Shown here: positions 1 through 6,219 of the stretch, in pieces
How positions within the stretch are numbered: the stretch's first letter is position 1
Layout: the number at the start of each line of letters is the position of its first letter
Origin: an uncultured Collinsella sp.
GTDB lineage: Bacteria > Actinomycetota > Coriobacteriia > Coriobacteriales > Coriobacteriaceae
Assembly: GCA_900761995.1 (NCBI GenBank)
Contig: CAAFEY010000065.1
Coordinates: 1 to 10,157 of the forward strand
Direction of reading: 5' to 3'
DNA: 10,157 nt
Notes under the pieces: model-generated
Database searches by the model: none
Seen by the model: the letters and a program-made list of their open reading frames with translations, nothing else
Told to the model about the DNA's origin: nothing
Position numbers and translations under genes: made by a program

Positions 1-1
1 G

Positions 2-1555
2 CAGGCAGCCGAGGCGGCACGTGAGCTCGCGGCGCAAGAGTTCGAGCAGAACGAGGCTATGCAGTCCGTGCCCGTCGACGCCGCCGAAGCTACAACGTCC
101 TTTGAGTCCCAGCAACCGACGTCCGCGGATGTTGTTGAGGCGACGACGTCTTTCGAGGCCCAGCAGCACGTCGATAGCACCATGTCGTTTGATGCCGCGA
201 AGTTCGATTCCACGATAACGTTTGAAAAGCAAGGCACCGCGATTGCCGAGCCCCTTCCTGTTTCCGATGAACAGGGCGACGCGGTGGACGATGACGAGCC
301 TATTGATGCTGCCGAAATCCAAGATGCCGCCGAGGACGAGCCCGTCGAGGCCAACTCTGACGAAGAACAATACGCGGCAGCCGAGCAAGATGAGTCGACC
401 GAGGTCGAGCAGGAGGAAGTGCCTGCGGTTTCCGAGGCTCCCGAGACAGATGAGTCGAGGCCTTACTCCACGCAGATTTTCACCATGCCGACCCCGAGTG
501 GTTCCGGTGCCACGGTTGCCGATGTCGCTCCCACCCAGGACGAAACGGTCGATTCCCTTATGGCCCAGATTTCCTCCCAGGCATCACCGCGTCCGCAGAT
601 GAATGTTCCCGATCCGGCGTCGGCACCGTCGCCTGCGCCCTCTTCGTCTCCGCTGGCTTCGGTCCCCGATCCGTCGCTGCCGTCGATGAAGCAGGCAAAC
701 GTTGCGTCTCGCACGTCGCTGTTCGACCTTCCCGATCCCTCTGCCCAGGTCAACGACCCCTTTGCTACTGCCCAGGGTCCCGAACCCACATCGGCACCCG
801 TTGCGCCTCCTATGCCCGTTGCGTCGGGCGCGCAGCCGATCGAGACCATTTCGGCTCCCGCCCCGGCGGCACCCAAGTCTCGTAAGCGCGGCCTGGGTGG
901 CCTGTTCGGCCGTAAAAAGAAAAACGAGCAGGACAGCATGAGTGACTGGCTGGGCGTCGAAGACGATTACGATGCCAAGAAGTCCGGTCGCGGTATCGGT
1001 TCGTGGGATAACTTCGAGGACGATAACGATGGCTGGAAGGGCGGCGCTACGTCTTCCGATGGCGCTTCTTCCGAAGATATGCTCTCGGCTGTCGCCTCTA
1101 TGGGCGATGATGAGCTGCTCGGTCACGATATCTGGTTTGTGGCAACGGGCGCCTCGGATTGTGATGGCGCCGGCATGAAGGCCTTCTTGGCTTCGCACCG
1201 TGATAAGCTCCGCGGCGTATTCTTCATCAATCTTGAATCCGTCGGCGCCGGTAGGCTTTCGGTGGTGACGGTCGAGGGCGAACAGCAGCTGCTCAAGGGC
1301 GATCGCCGCATCATGAACCTGGTCAGCAAGGTGTGCAAGTCGTTCCATGTCGATTGTGGCGCGCTCGAGATGCCCTATGCCAAGACCGATGCCTATGCCG
1401 CGCTCGAGGCGAGCCGCCGAGCCCTCACCATCGCCGGCGTGGACGGCACGCGTCTGGCTTGCGCTCGTACCGAGGACGACCTGCCCCACAATGTCAACCC
1501 GACGAACATTGCCACGGTATCCGAGGTCGTGACCGAGGTTATCCGCCGTTCGTAG
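2..1555 (+). CDS. M28-peptidase-like protein with long disordered acidic region (5' end outside window)
   Basis: The frame is open from the first bases, so the true start lies upstream; 517 residues are visible. Roughly the first 280 are low complexity: Glu/Asp/Ala/Gln-rich with repeated TTSFE-type blocks (about 90-220), then Pro/Ser/Ala-rich. A basic patch (KSRKRG...GRKKK, about 870-925) follows, then an acidic Gly/Asp/Trp linker. The last ~165 residues look like the C-terminal half of an M28 (Zn aminopeptidase) domain: DGAS at 1058 in place of DNASG, IWFVATGASD near 1130-1159 in place of the fvafGAEE strand, and FFINLESVG in place of the inlDmvG strand. The usual Glu-Glu is Ser-Asp, the usual Asp of the next strand is Glu, and the terminal HtpxD site reads ARTEDD, so ordinary zinc peptidase activity is doubtful. 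The first His-containing motif is either upstream or lost. It is followed 21 nt later by a small membrane protein gene, probably co-transcribed. Family assignment rests on motif alignment by eye. Confidence 0.7.
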   Translation, partial: QAAEAARELAAQEFEQNEAMQSVPVDAAEATTSFESQQPTSADVVEATTSFEAQQHVDSTMSFDAAKFDSTITFEKQGTAIAEPLPVSDEQGDAVDDDEPIDAAEIQDAAEDEPVEANSDEEQYAAAEQDESTEVEQEEVPAVSEAPETDESRPYSTQIFTMPTPSGSGATVADVAPTQDETVDSLMAQISSQASPRPQMNVPDPASAPSPAPSSSPLASVPDPSLPSMKQANVASRTSLFDLPDPSAQVNDPFATAQGPEPTSAPVAPPMPVASGAQPIETISAPAPAAPKSRKRGLGGLFGRKKKNEQDSMSDWLGVEDDYDAKKSGRGIGSWDNFEDDNDGWKGGATSSDGASSEDMLSAVASMGDDELLGHDIWFVATGASDCDGAGMKAFLASHRDKLRGVFFINLESVGAGRLSVVTVEGEQQLLKGDRRIMNLVSKVCKSFHVDCGALEMPYAKTDAYAALEASRRALTIAGVDGTRLACARTEDDLPHNVNPTNIATVSEVVTEVIRRS

Positions 1556-1576
1556 ACGGAGCTCTAAGGAGTCAAC

Positions 1577-1795
1577 GTGTTTTCGTATATTAAGCGCCAT
1601 TGGCCTGTCTACGTGATTTTGACCTTGATTGCCATTGCGTTAGGATTTGGGGCTGCCTACATCGTGGGTGCAAAGGGCTCGACCCCCGCCTCCGCAATCA
1701 GCGAAGAGGTGGAGCAAGAACAGAGTACGGGTGCCGATGGGATTCCTGAGTCCGAGCAGGCAATCGTTGATGGTGGATCTTCGTCTGCAGAGTAG
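1577..1795 (+). CDS. Small single-pass membrane protein, unknown function
   Basis: This 72-residue protein starts at a GTG preceded by a perfect AAGGAG (1566-1571) five bases upstream, which decides the start. Residues 1-8 are short and basic (FSYIKRHW). Residues about 9-31 form one hydrophobic helix (VYVILTLIAIALGFGAAYIVG). The remaining ~40 residues are acidic and Ser/Glu-rich, without Cys or a recognisable fold. The charge pattern suggests an N-in orientation with the acidic tail outside, as an uncleaved anchor. It lies 21 nt after the M28-like gene and just before a strong terminator, so it is probably the last gene of that transcript and may work with it at the membrane. I recognise no family. 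Confidence 0.8.
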   Translation: MFSYIKRHWPVYVILTLIAIALGFGAAYIVGAKGSTPASAISEEVEQEQSTGADGIPESEQAIVDGGSSSAE

Positions 1796-1816
1796 ATACG
1801 GCGATTTACATGATTG

Positions 1817-1854
1817 AAAGTGGGCGAGCCAGGGGACTGGCTCGCCCGCTTTTT
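1817..1854 (+). terminator. Rho-independent terminator closing the left operon
   Basis: An 11-bp perfect GC-rich stem (1822-1832 with 1837-1847) encloses a GGGA loop. It is extended outward by a T-G pair, G-C and three A-T pairs, and runs into a T tract at 1850-1854. It sits 22 nt after the stop of the small membrane protein. The convergent adhesin gene ends at 1862. On the minus strand the hairpin is followed only by CTTTC, so termination in that direction would be weaker. Confidence 0.9.
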
Positions 1855-1861
1855 CATCGCG

Positions 1862-4800
1862 CTAGCGCTTCTTTGGGGTCGACCTAAGGCGAGCGAACCA
1901 TAGGGCTGCGGCACCCGAGGTCAGGAGCGCGGTGATGCAAGCGGCGATGGGAACTGATTCTGTTGCCGGTAGGTCCTGCGGTAGGGTACAGCGTTGAATG
2001 ACACGGTCCTCGTCATGTGACTCAAGTTTATCGCCGCCGCCGTTGCGGCAAAGATCGACGCGTGCGCTGTTGGTGAGTGCGGTTTGGGGCGTATAAGCCG
2101 ACGTCGCCTGCATGTGCACGATTGCGCCCCGAGCGTCTGTGCCAAGGATTGCTTTGGCATCGTCAAGGTCGTCGTGCTCATCTTTGAGATCATCGCGGGT
2201 CCAAGAATCCGCATCGCTTCGAGTCGTAAAGTCGGCGGCTACCGCACCGTATTCAATGCGAATGCCCGTTACGACGGTATTGGACGCAAGGTCGAGTTCT
2301 TTCGCCTCGAGTGTGGTGGATTCCGTGGTCGAGACATCCGCCTTCCAGAGGCGCCAGCCGTCGTAATCGACGAGGCGGCAATCCTCACCCAGACTTTCCC
2401 TTACTTCGTCGGACTCAAGCCAAGGATTTTCGTGCCCATCGTCAAGTGTCGCGTTTGCCGGCTCATCGACGTCTGTCGAGTCCAACGGCGTCGTGCGATA
2501 CCACACGTTGCACAGACCGTTGAGGTCGCCGATGGCGACGGGGGTTTCGATTGAGACGAATCTCGCTGTATCGTTCTCGGCACACTCAAGATCATCGGTA
2601 ATTGTGAACTCATCAACCCAGGTAGCTGAATCGTTTCGAGCGTCGATGGTATAGGAGAAAAGTCCATCCGTATTGGTTTGCGTCGCGGCGCGATTTTTAC
2701 CATCGCCGTTGGCCAACAGACCCTTCCCGATAGGTTGGACAAGCTCCTGACGCTTGTCGACCTGTCCTTTGATCTCGATGGGCGTATCCTTCATCGCGAC
2801 GGATTGGACTTCTCCCGTATCCTTTATTTCAAACGTTATCTCCTCGGCAAGGTCATAGGTCCGCGGAGACATCATTTCGCGCAACGAGTAGGTGCCGGGT
2901 GCAAGATGTTCGACGCGACGCGGCTTGTCGGATGAGGTCCAGGAGTCTATTTCGGTTTTATCGGGACCATATAAGGTGAGCTGTGCGCCTTCCACTTCCT
3001 GCTCACCGCTTGCATCGACCTTGGAGATATCAACCTTGGTGTAATCGTCGGATACGTTAAGCTGTGCTTCTACAACGGGTGTTTTCTGGTCGGCATAAGT
3101 AAGGTCGACAATATGGGTTGTCTGATCGAGCAAGAAGCCTGCCGGCGCTTGAGTCTCGACAACCTCGTAGCGTGCGGTGCCAGATCCCAGTGGGAGGTTG
3201 TCCGCGCGTGCTTCTCCAGTTTCATCCGTCGTGACGGTCGCGACAGTCTCACCGTCGAGCGCGGCAATGCTACCGTCGGGGCGCACGATATCACCCGAGG
3301 CACGGATCTCAAAGACGGCGCCCGCGAGGCTGCTGCCGTCTATGGCATCGGTTTTAACGATCCTGATGTTTCCGGTCGCGGCGTGGTCATAATACGAGGC
3401 GATTGCAACGGGCGTTAGGTTCATGTCGGCGGGTATGTTTACCTCGATCTCTTCGCCGACAAGATAGGGCTCTTTGGCCGAGGTTTCGCGTACATAATAG
3501 GTGCCCGGCACGAGCGATTCGGGCAGTGTGACGGTGCCGGTCGCGTCAGTCGTAAAGGTGTCCATTACGTTATGTGCTGGATACCAGCAAGTTTGTGAGA
3601 CAGGTTCGTGATTGCTGCCGAGTAGTTGGAAGGTGAATCCGGCTAGGGGAACAGAAGCGCCTGTTTGGGCATCGCGTTTTACAATCTGGAGATGCGTCGA
3701 CAGAGCGTGGTTGTCTACGATATATTGAAGCTCGGCGCCGTCGGAAATCTGATTGGCCCCGACGGTCCATTCCCCTGCACGTTTAAAACCCTCGGGGACG
3801 GTTTCCGGAACCTCACGAACCGTGTAGCCGGCACGGTCGTATGGGACGGCTCCGTGGACACCGGCGGGTCGCTTGCCTGTGCCGAACCATGCTTCGGGCT
3901 GATCTTCGGTGGAGGCAAAGCCATAGATGTTTGTGGTCAGTGTGCCAACAACCTGCTGAGAGCTGTTGCTGACAACCTCAAAGACAACACCACCCGCCGG
4001 CTGCTCCAGGCCGGATTGGTCGCTATTGCCGTAATCCTTGAATTTGGAAATCTCAAGGTTAAACGCAATGGGGATATCGGAAACGCGAGATTCGATCTCG
4101 ACCACGCCTGAATCGCCGAGCTGGTCGGCTCCAACGGTATAGGTCCAGCTGTCGTTGGATGGCAGGTAGCCCTCGGGGGCTTTTGATTCGTAGATGGTAA
4201 AGGCTCCTAAGGGGACATCGGCGAGGGTGGCCCGACCGCTTTCGTCGGTCGTGAGGATTTGTGCCCATCCAGGGGTTGATTGCGACACACACGTGAACTC
4301 TGCTCCTGCGAGTGAAGATCCCACCTGGGGGCCGGCATTCGTCGCGGCATCGAGTTTTACGATACGCAGGTTGATGGTGCCGGGCTGTTCATCAATGGCG
4401 ACCCGCCCGCCGTCATTCCCCGTGGTAAAGGCAATACGATCGTGGCGGGGGACATAGCCGGCCGGCGCCTTCGTTTCAATCAGGTAGTACGCCGTGTTGG
4501 GTAGGAGTGTTGCTTGCGCTCGACCGTTGCTGTCCATCTTGATGGTGCCGACACGCGCGCCGCTGGCGCTCTCAAAAATATCGAATGTTGCCCCGGTAAA
4601 CTGATAGGTATTGTTTCCGCTGGTAATAACGGTGTTAGCAGACTGCTTTTGGAAGGAAACAGAGACCGCCGGCAGCACATAGAGCATGTCTTGACGTTTG
4701 CTGCCGCCCGATACGGCCCCTAGATAGCGTCGCGCGCGGTGCGGAGCGGCTTTGATGCTTCCTGATTTTGCGCTGTCGTGGAGCCACCGCGCAGCCGCCA

Positions 4801-5293
4801 CGACTTCATTGTCGGCGGTAAAGTGCCCACTCTTGGTTTTACCCTGAGCGGTCGTGTAGGAGTAGGTGCCGTCGACATGGGTAGTGCCGTTGAGCATCCA
4901 TACGGCAAGCTGGGTGGCGGCGCGGGCGCGATCGGGTGAAAGATGGTAACCGCCAAACGACGTGGTGGTGGGATATCCGTGACAAACGATTGCCGCGAAC
5001 TCGTCGTCGAGCCACACCCAGCCTTGATCAAAGTTGAGCCATGGGCCGCCCGGTTTGGTGGGGCCGGGGCGCTCCTGGTTCATGCAGTAGGCAATCGAGG
5101 TGTCTTGAGCTTCATACTTGCCGATGAAGAAGGGTCCACAATCATCGCTAATAGTGCGGAAGCCGAGCTGGTCGTAGCCATCGACGGCAAATGCGGCTCC
5201 CGGTGCCAGGCAGCCGAAAAGCAGGAAGAGGAGCAGGAGCAGCGGACCTGTTGCGATTGCGCTGTGGACAGAGTGCGTGGGTGCGTTGGACAT
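1862..5293 (-). CDS. Thioester-domain, multi-CnaB surface adhesin with LPATE sorting signal
   Basis: This 1143-residue protein is predicted to be secreted and anchored to the cell wall. The start ATG has AAGGAG five bases upstream (+ strand 5299-5304). Residues 1-36 are a signal peptide with a Leu-rich core ending AFA. Residues about 40-205 match a thioester domain: YC at C70 and TQLAVW with Q128, the pair that forms an internal Cys-Gln thioester able to bond host amines. Six CnaB/SpaA-like domains follow, each with Lys near its first strand, Glu in a YxxxE motif and Asp/Asn at the end: K216/E273/D301, K313/E369/D406, K417/E494/D527, K539/E603/D636, K647/E713/D749 and K758/E806/D836. These residues form intramolecular isopeptide bonds in the family. 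Residues 840-1105 form a stalk-like region containing five Cys. The C-terminus is LPATE (1108-1112), a hydrophobic helix and RSTPKKR. The layout resembles streptococcal FbaB/SfbI. No sortase gene is adjacent. The gene is monocistronic in this window. Confidence 0.93.
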   Translation of the reverse strand: MSNAPTHSVHSAIATGPLLLLLFLLFGCLAPGAAFAVDGYDQLGFRTISDDCGPFFIGKYEAQDTSIAYCMNQERPGPTKPGGPWLNFDQGWVWLDDEFAAIVCHGYPTTTSFGGYHLSPDRARAATQLAVWMLNGTTHVDGTYSYTTAQGKTKSGHFTADNEVVAAARWLHDSAKSGSIKAAPHRARRYLGAVSGGSKRQDMLYVLPAVSVSFQKQSANTVITSGNNTYQFTGATFDIFESASGARVGTIKMDSNGRAQATLLPNTAYYLIETKAPAGYVPRHDRIAFTTGNDGGRVAIDEQPGTINLRIVKLDAATNAGPQVGSSLAGAEFTCVSQSTPGWAQILTTDESGRATLADVPLGAFTIYESKAPEGYLPSNDSWTYTVGADQLGDSGVVEIESRVSDIPIAFNLEISKFKDYGNSDQSGLEQPAGGVVFEVVSNSSQQVVGTLTTNIYGFASTEDQPEAWFGTGKRPAGVHGAVPYDRAGYTVREVPETVPEGFKRAGEWTVGANQISDGAELQYIVDNHALSTHLQIVKRDAQTGASVPLAGFTFQLLGSNHEPVSQTCWYPAHNVMDTFTTDATGTVTLPESLVPGTYYVRETSAKEPYLVGEEIEVNIPADMNLTPVAIASYYDHAATGNIRIVKTDAIDGSSLAGAVFEIRASGDIVRPDGSIAALDGETVATVTTDETGEARADNLPLGSGTARYEVVETQAPAGFLLDQTTHIVDLTYADQKTPVVEAQLNVSDDYTKVDISKVDASGEQEVEGAQLTLYGPDKTEIDSWTSSDKPRRVEHLAPGTYSLREMMSPRTYDLAEEITFEIKDTGEVQSVAMKDTPIEIKGQVDKRQELVQPIGKGLLANGDGKNRAATQTNTDGLFSYTIDARNDSATWVDEFTITDDLECAENDTARFVSIETPVAIGDLNGLCNVWYRTTPLDSTDVDEPANATLDDGHENPWLESDEVRESLGEDCRLVDYDGWRLWKADVSTTESTTLEAKELDLASNTVVTGIRIEYGAVAADFTTRSDADSWTRDDLKDEHDDLDDAKAILGTDARGAIVHMQATSAYTPQTALTNSARVDLCRNGGGDKLESHDEDRVIQRCTLPQDLPATESVPIAACITALLTSGAAALWFARLRSTPKKR

Positions 5294-5547
5294 GGCTGCT
5301 CCTTATCCCTCGTGCGTCGCACGGGGAGGCTGCGACGCGTAGGATGAGGCTACCCCCGAGGTTCATGCGGGTAAGTACCGGAGCCTGACCAAAAGCTTGC
5401 CCAATTCCTGACAAATTGAGCTCAAATACAACAATCAAGCAAAAGTGCAGGTAGAAGATAGGGAGAACAGGAAGTCAAAGGTCCTCGTCTCCACAATTGA
5501 CGCGATTTTCAAACGAATCTCCACAGCTAAAACAAGCATCGCCACCC
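5294..5547. other. Noncoding region upstream of the adhesin gene
   Basis: No credible reading frame lies between the adhesin start and the tRNA promoter. On the minus strand it would form the adhesin leader and promoter region. It contains a hairpin close to the ribosome binding site (5314-5338), an imperfect TACCC/GGGTA inverted repeat near 5352-5374 and a perfect 10-bp palindrome TTGAGCTCAA at 5416-5425 that could be an operator. I could not pick a convincing minus-strand -35/-10 pair, and the sequence does not match a riboswitch class that I recognise. Confidence 0.5.
5314..5338 (-). promoter_or_regulatory. Leader hairpin just upstream of the adhesin ribosome binding site
   Basis: Read on the minus strand, GCGTCGCA and TGCGACGC form an 8-bp perfect stem with a 9-nt loop, ending about ten bases before the AAGGAG of the adhesin gene. 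The loop contains CCTCC, which could pair for about four bases with the GGAG of the ribosome binding site. The hairpin is seen directly; a role in translation control is inference. Confidence 0.4.
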
Positions 5548-5577
5548 TTGTATCGAACAAGACAACCGCGTTATACT
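5548..5577 (+). promoter_or_regulatory. Promoter of tRNA-Gly
   Basis: A -35 TTGTAT (5548-5553) and a -10 TATACT (5572-5577) are separated by 18 bases. The mature tRNA begins 14 bases after the -10, which fits a short 5' leader removed by RNase P. Confidence 0.7.
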
Positions 5578-5590
5578 AGCCAACACACAA

Positions 5591-5665
5591 GCGGGCATCG
5601 CCAAGTGGTAAGGCATCAGCTTCCCAAGCTGACACTCGCGGGTTCGAGTCCCGTTGCCCGCTCCA
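5591..5665 (+). tRNA. tRNA-Gly (anticodon CCC)
   Basis: The full cloverleaf can be drawn by hand. The acceptor stem is 5591-5597 with 5655-5661 (7 pairs). The D-arm is 5600-5614. The anticodon stem is TCAGC/GCTGA with loop TTCCCAA, so the anticodon is CCC at 5623-5625 and reads GGG glycine codons. There is a 5-nt variable loop. The T-arm is GCGGG-TTCGAGT-CCCGT (5638-5654). The discriminator is T and CCA is encoded at 5663-5665. It has its own promoter and terminator, so it is a single-gene unit. Its last 18 bases recur downstream (see the repeat entries). Confidence 0.97.
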
Positions 5666-5676
5666 TTCGAATTTCA

Positions 5677-5708
5677 GGCACGGTAACGTTTCGTTACCGT
5701 GCCTTTTT
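5677..5708 (+). terminator. Rho-independent terminator of tRNA-Gly
   Basis: A perfect 12-bp stem (GGCACGGTAACG at 5677-5688 with 5692-5703) has a TTT loop and is followed by five T at 5704-5708. It starts 12 nt after the tRNA CCA end, so transcription of the tRNA should stop before the repeat array that follows. Confidence 0.93.
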
Positions 5709-5719
5709 CAATAAAGTGC

Positions 5720-5802
5720 CGGGACTCGAACCCGACAGGGTGCGAGCGTTAAGCAAACGCGAAGCGTTTGTAGCGAGCAGGCGAAGGCGCCGACAGGCGC
5801 CT
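5720..5802. repeat. Inverted tRNA T-arm fragment followed by two tight hairpins
   Basis: Bases 5720-5734 are the exact reverse complement of the T-arm of the adjacent tRNA-Gly (5639-5653), so they read as part of a tRNA 3' half on the minus strand; no intact cloverleaf can be built around them. Two hairpins follow. The first is CAAACGC-GAA-GCGTTTG at 5754-5770 (7 bp). The second is AGGCGCC-GACA-GGCGCCT at 5785-5802 (7 bp, partly palindromic). T-arms are conserved among tRNAs, so the fragment could come from another tRNA. No credible protein is encoded. Confidence 0.65.
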
Positions 5803-5804
5803 GA

Positions 5805-5856
5805 AGCCGGTGCGGATTTGCGAAGCAAATACGCGGACGTCCCGTTGCCCGCTCCA
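5805..5856 (+). repeat. tRNA-tail repeat, copy 1
   Basis: This 52-nt unit begins AGCCGGTGCG. It contains the hairpin ATTTGC-GAA-GCAAAT (5816-5830), extended past a G-A mismatch by GCG/CGC. It ends with GTCCCGTTGCCCGCTCCA (5839-5856), identical over 18 bases to the 3' end of tRNA-Gly, from within the T-loop to CCA (5648-5665). Four further bases, GCGG, match the T-stem 5' side if a short gap is allowed. Confidence 0.9.
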
Positions 5857-5934
5857 CCGAGCGCGGAAGACCTCGGGACGGCCAATTCAACAAAGTCTCC
5901 CCCATCGTCTCCGTGAATCCGAGGGGATCGCCGC

Positions 5935-5986
5935 AGCCGGTGCGCGTCCGCGACGCGGGCGCGCGGACGTCCCGTTGCCCGCTCCA
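5935..5986 (+). repeat. tRNA-tail repeat, copy 2
   Basis: It has the same 52-nt layout as copy 1, and the 18-base tRNA-Gly tail is again perfect (5969-5986). The hairpin sequence differs strongly, GCGCGTCCGC-GAC-GCGGGCGCGC (5942-5964), yet all ten positions pair with one T-G. Most stem positions that differ from copy 1 have changed on both sides. Its end lies 130 bases after the end of copy 1. Confidence 0.9.
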
Positions 5987-6065
5987 TGGAGCAAGGAAGA
6001 TTTCGGGAATGGTAGATTCAGCCTGCTTTGCCCCCGCACTTCCCCGGGTCTCGGTATGCCACCGC

Positions 6066-6117
6066 AGCCGGTGCGGATTTGCGAAGCAAATACGCGGACG
6101 TCCCCATGGCCGCTCCA
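6066..6117 (+). repeat. tRNA-tail repeat, copy 3
   Basis: The first 39 bases are identical to copy 1, including the ATTTGC-GAA-GCAAAT hairpin (6077-6091). The tRNA-like tail (6100-6117) differs from tRNA-Gly at three positions within its middle and keeps the CGCTCCA end. It ends 131 bases after copy 2 and 53 bases before the purB -10 element. Confidence 0.9.
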
Positions 6118-6169
6118 ATTCCAAAATGTTAGGTTAATGCCTGCTGCCCATACTTGCACCTGCGCACGG

Positions 6170-6175
6170 TACAAT
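6170..6175 (+). promoter_or_regulatory. Probable -10 element of purB
   Basis: TACAAT lies 44 nt before the purB start codon. No good -35 hexamer is found 16-18 bases upstream; a TTGCAC is present but too close (10 bases). This is a tentative promoter, placed downstream of the last repeat copy. Confidence 0.4.
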
Positions 6176-6219
6176 GGTTGGGTTACGACCAACGTGCCAA
6201 TAACCAAAAAGGAGCCGCT

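Larger units (their letters stand above)
5805..6117 (+). repeat. Tandem array of ~130-bp units carrying the tRNA-Gly 3' end
   Basis: The three 52-nt units are separated by 78- and 79-nt spacers (5857-5934, 5987-6065) that are themselves related. My hand alignment gives about 55 percent identity with one gap, including shared GGAAGA, TCGGGA, ATTCA and a C run. The structure is therefore a diverged tandem repeat of a ~130-bp unit rather than conserved repeats with unrelated spacers. The period is not a multiple of three and stop-free frames in it arise from GC-rich repeats, so I call no gene here. Together with 5709-5804 this accounts for most of the 554-nt interval between tRNA-Gly and purB. 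Confidence 0.8.

Noticed and set aside
584..1600. 338-codon minus-strand frame opposite the M28-like gene
   Set aside because: Arg/Gly-rich shadow of the GC-rich plus-strand gene, overlapping a better-supported pair of plus-strand genes.
2084..2554. 156-codon plus-strand frame and others (for example 3665-4111) within the adhesin gene
   Set aside because: They lie inside a continuous adhesin frame with clear domains throughout; no ribosome binding sites or recognisable products.
5340..5410. Possible cyclic-di-GMP or other riboswitch in the adhesin leader
   Set aside because: On the minus strand GGCTCCGG recalls part of the GEMM-I pattern, but the rest of the conserved core is absent and the pairing does not fit.
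5716..5750. Second, minus-strand tRNA gene
   Set aside because: Only the T-arm can be recognised; there is no matching acceptor stem, anticodon arm or CCA end.
5805..6117. CRISPR-like array (three repeats with 78-79 nt spacers)
   Set aside because: The spacers are related to each other, the repeat ends in tRNA sequence, the repeat is too long and there are no cas genes nearby.
5694..6124. Overlapping minus-strand frames across the repeat array, with recurring GRPRICFANPHR-type peptides
   Set aside because: The recurring peptide is only the translation of the repeat unit. The period (130-131) shifts frame between copies, and no ribosome binding site or conserved domain is present.
6154..6219. 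Upstream ATG of purB, adding 22 residues
   Set aside because: It has no ribosome binding site and would precede the probable -10 element, while the ATG at 6220 has AAGGAG and gives the usual family N-terminus.
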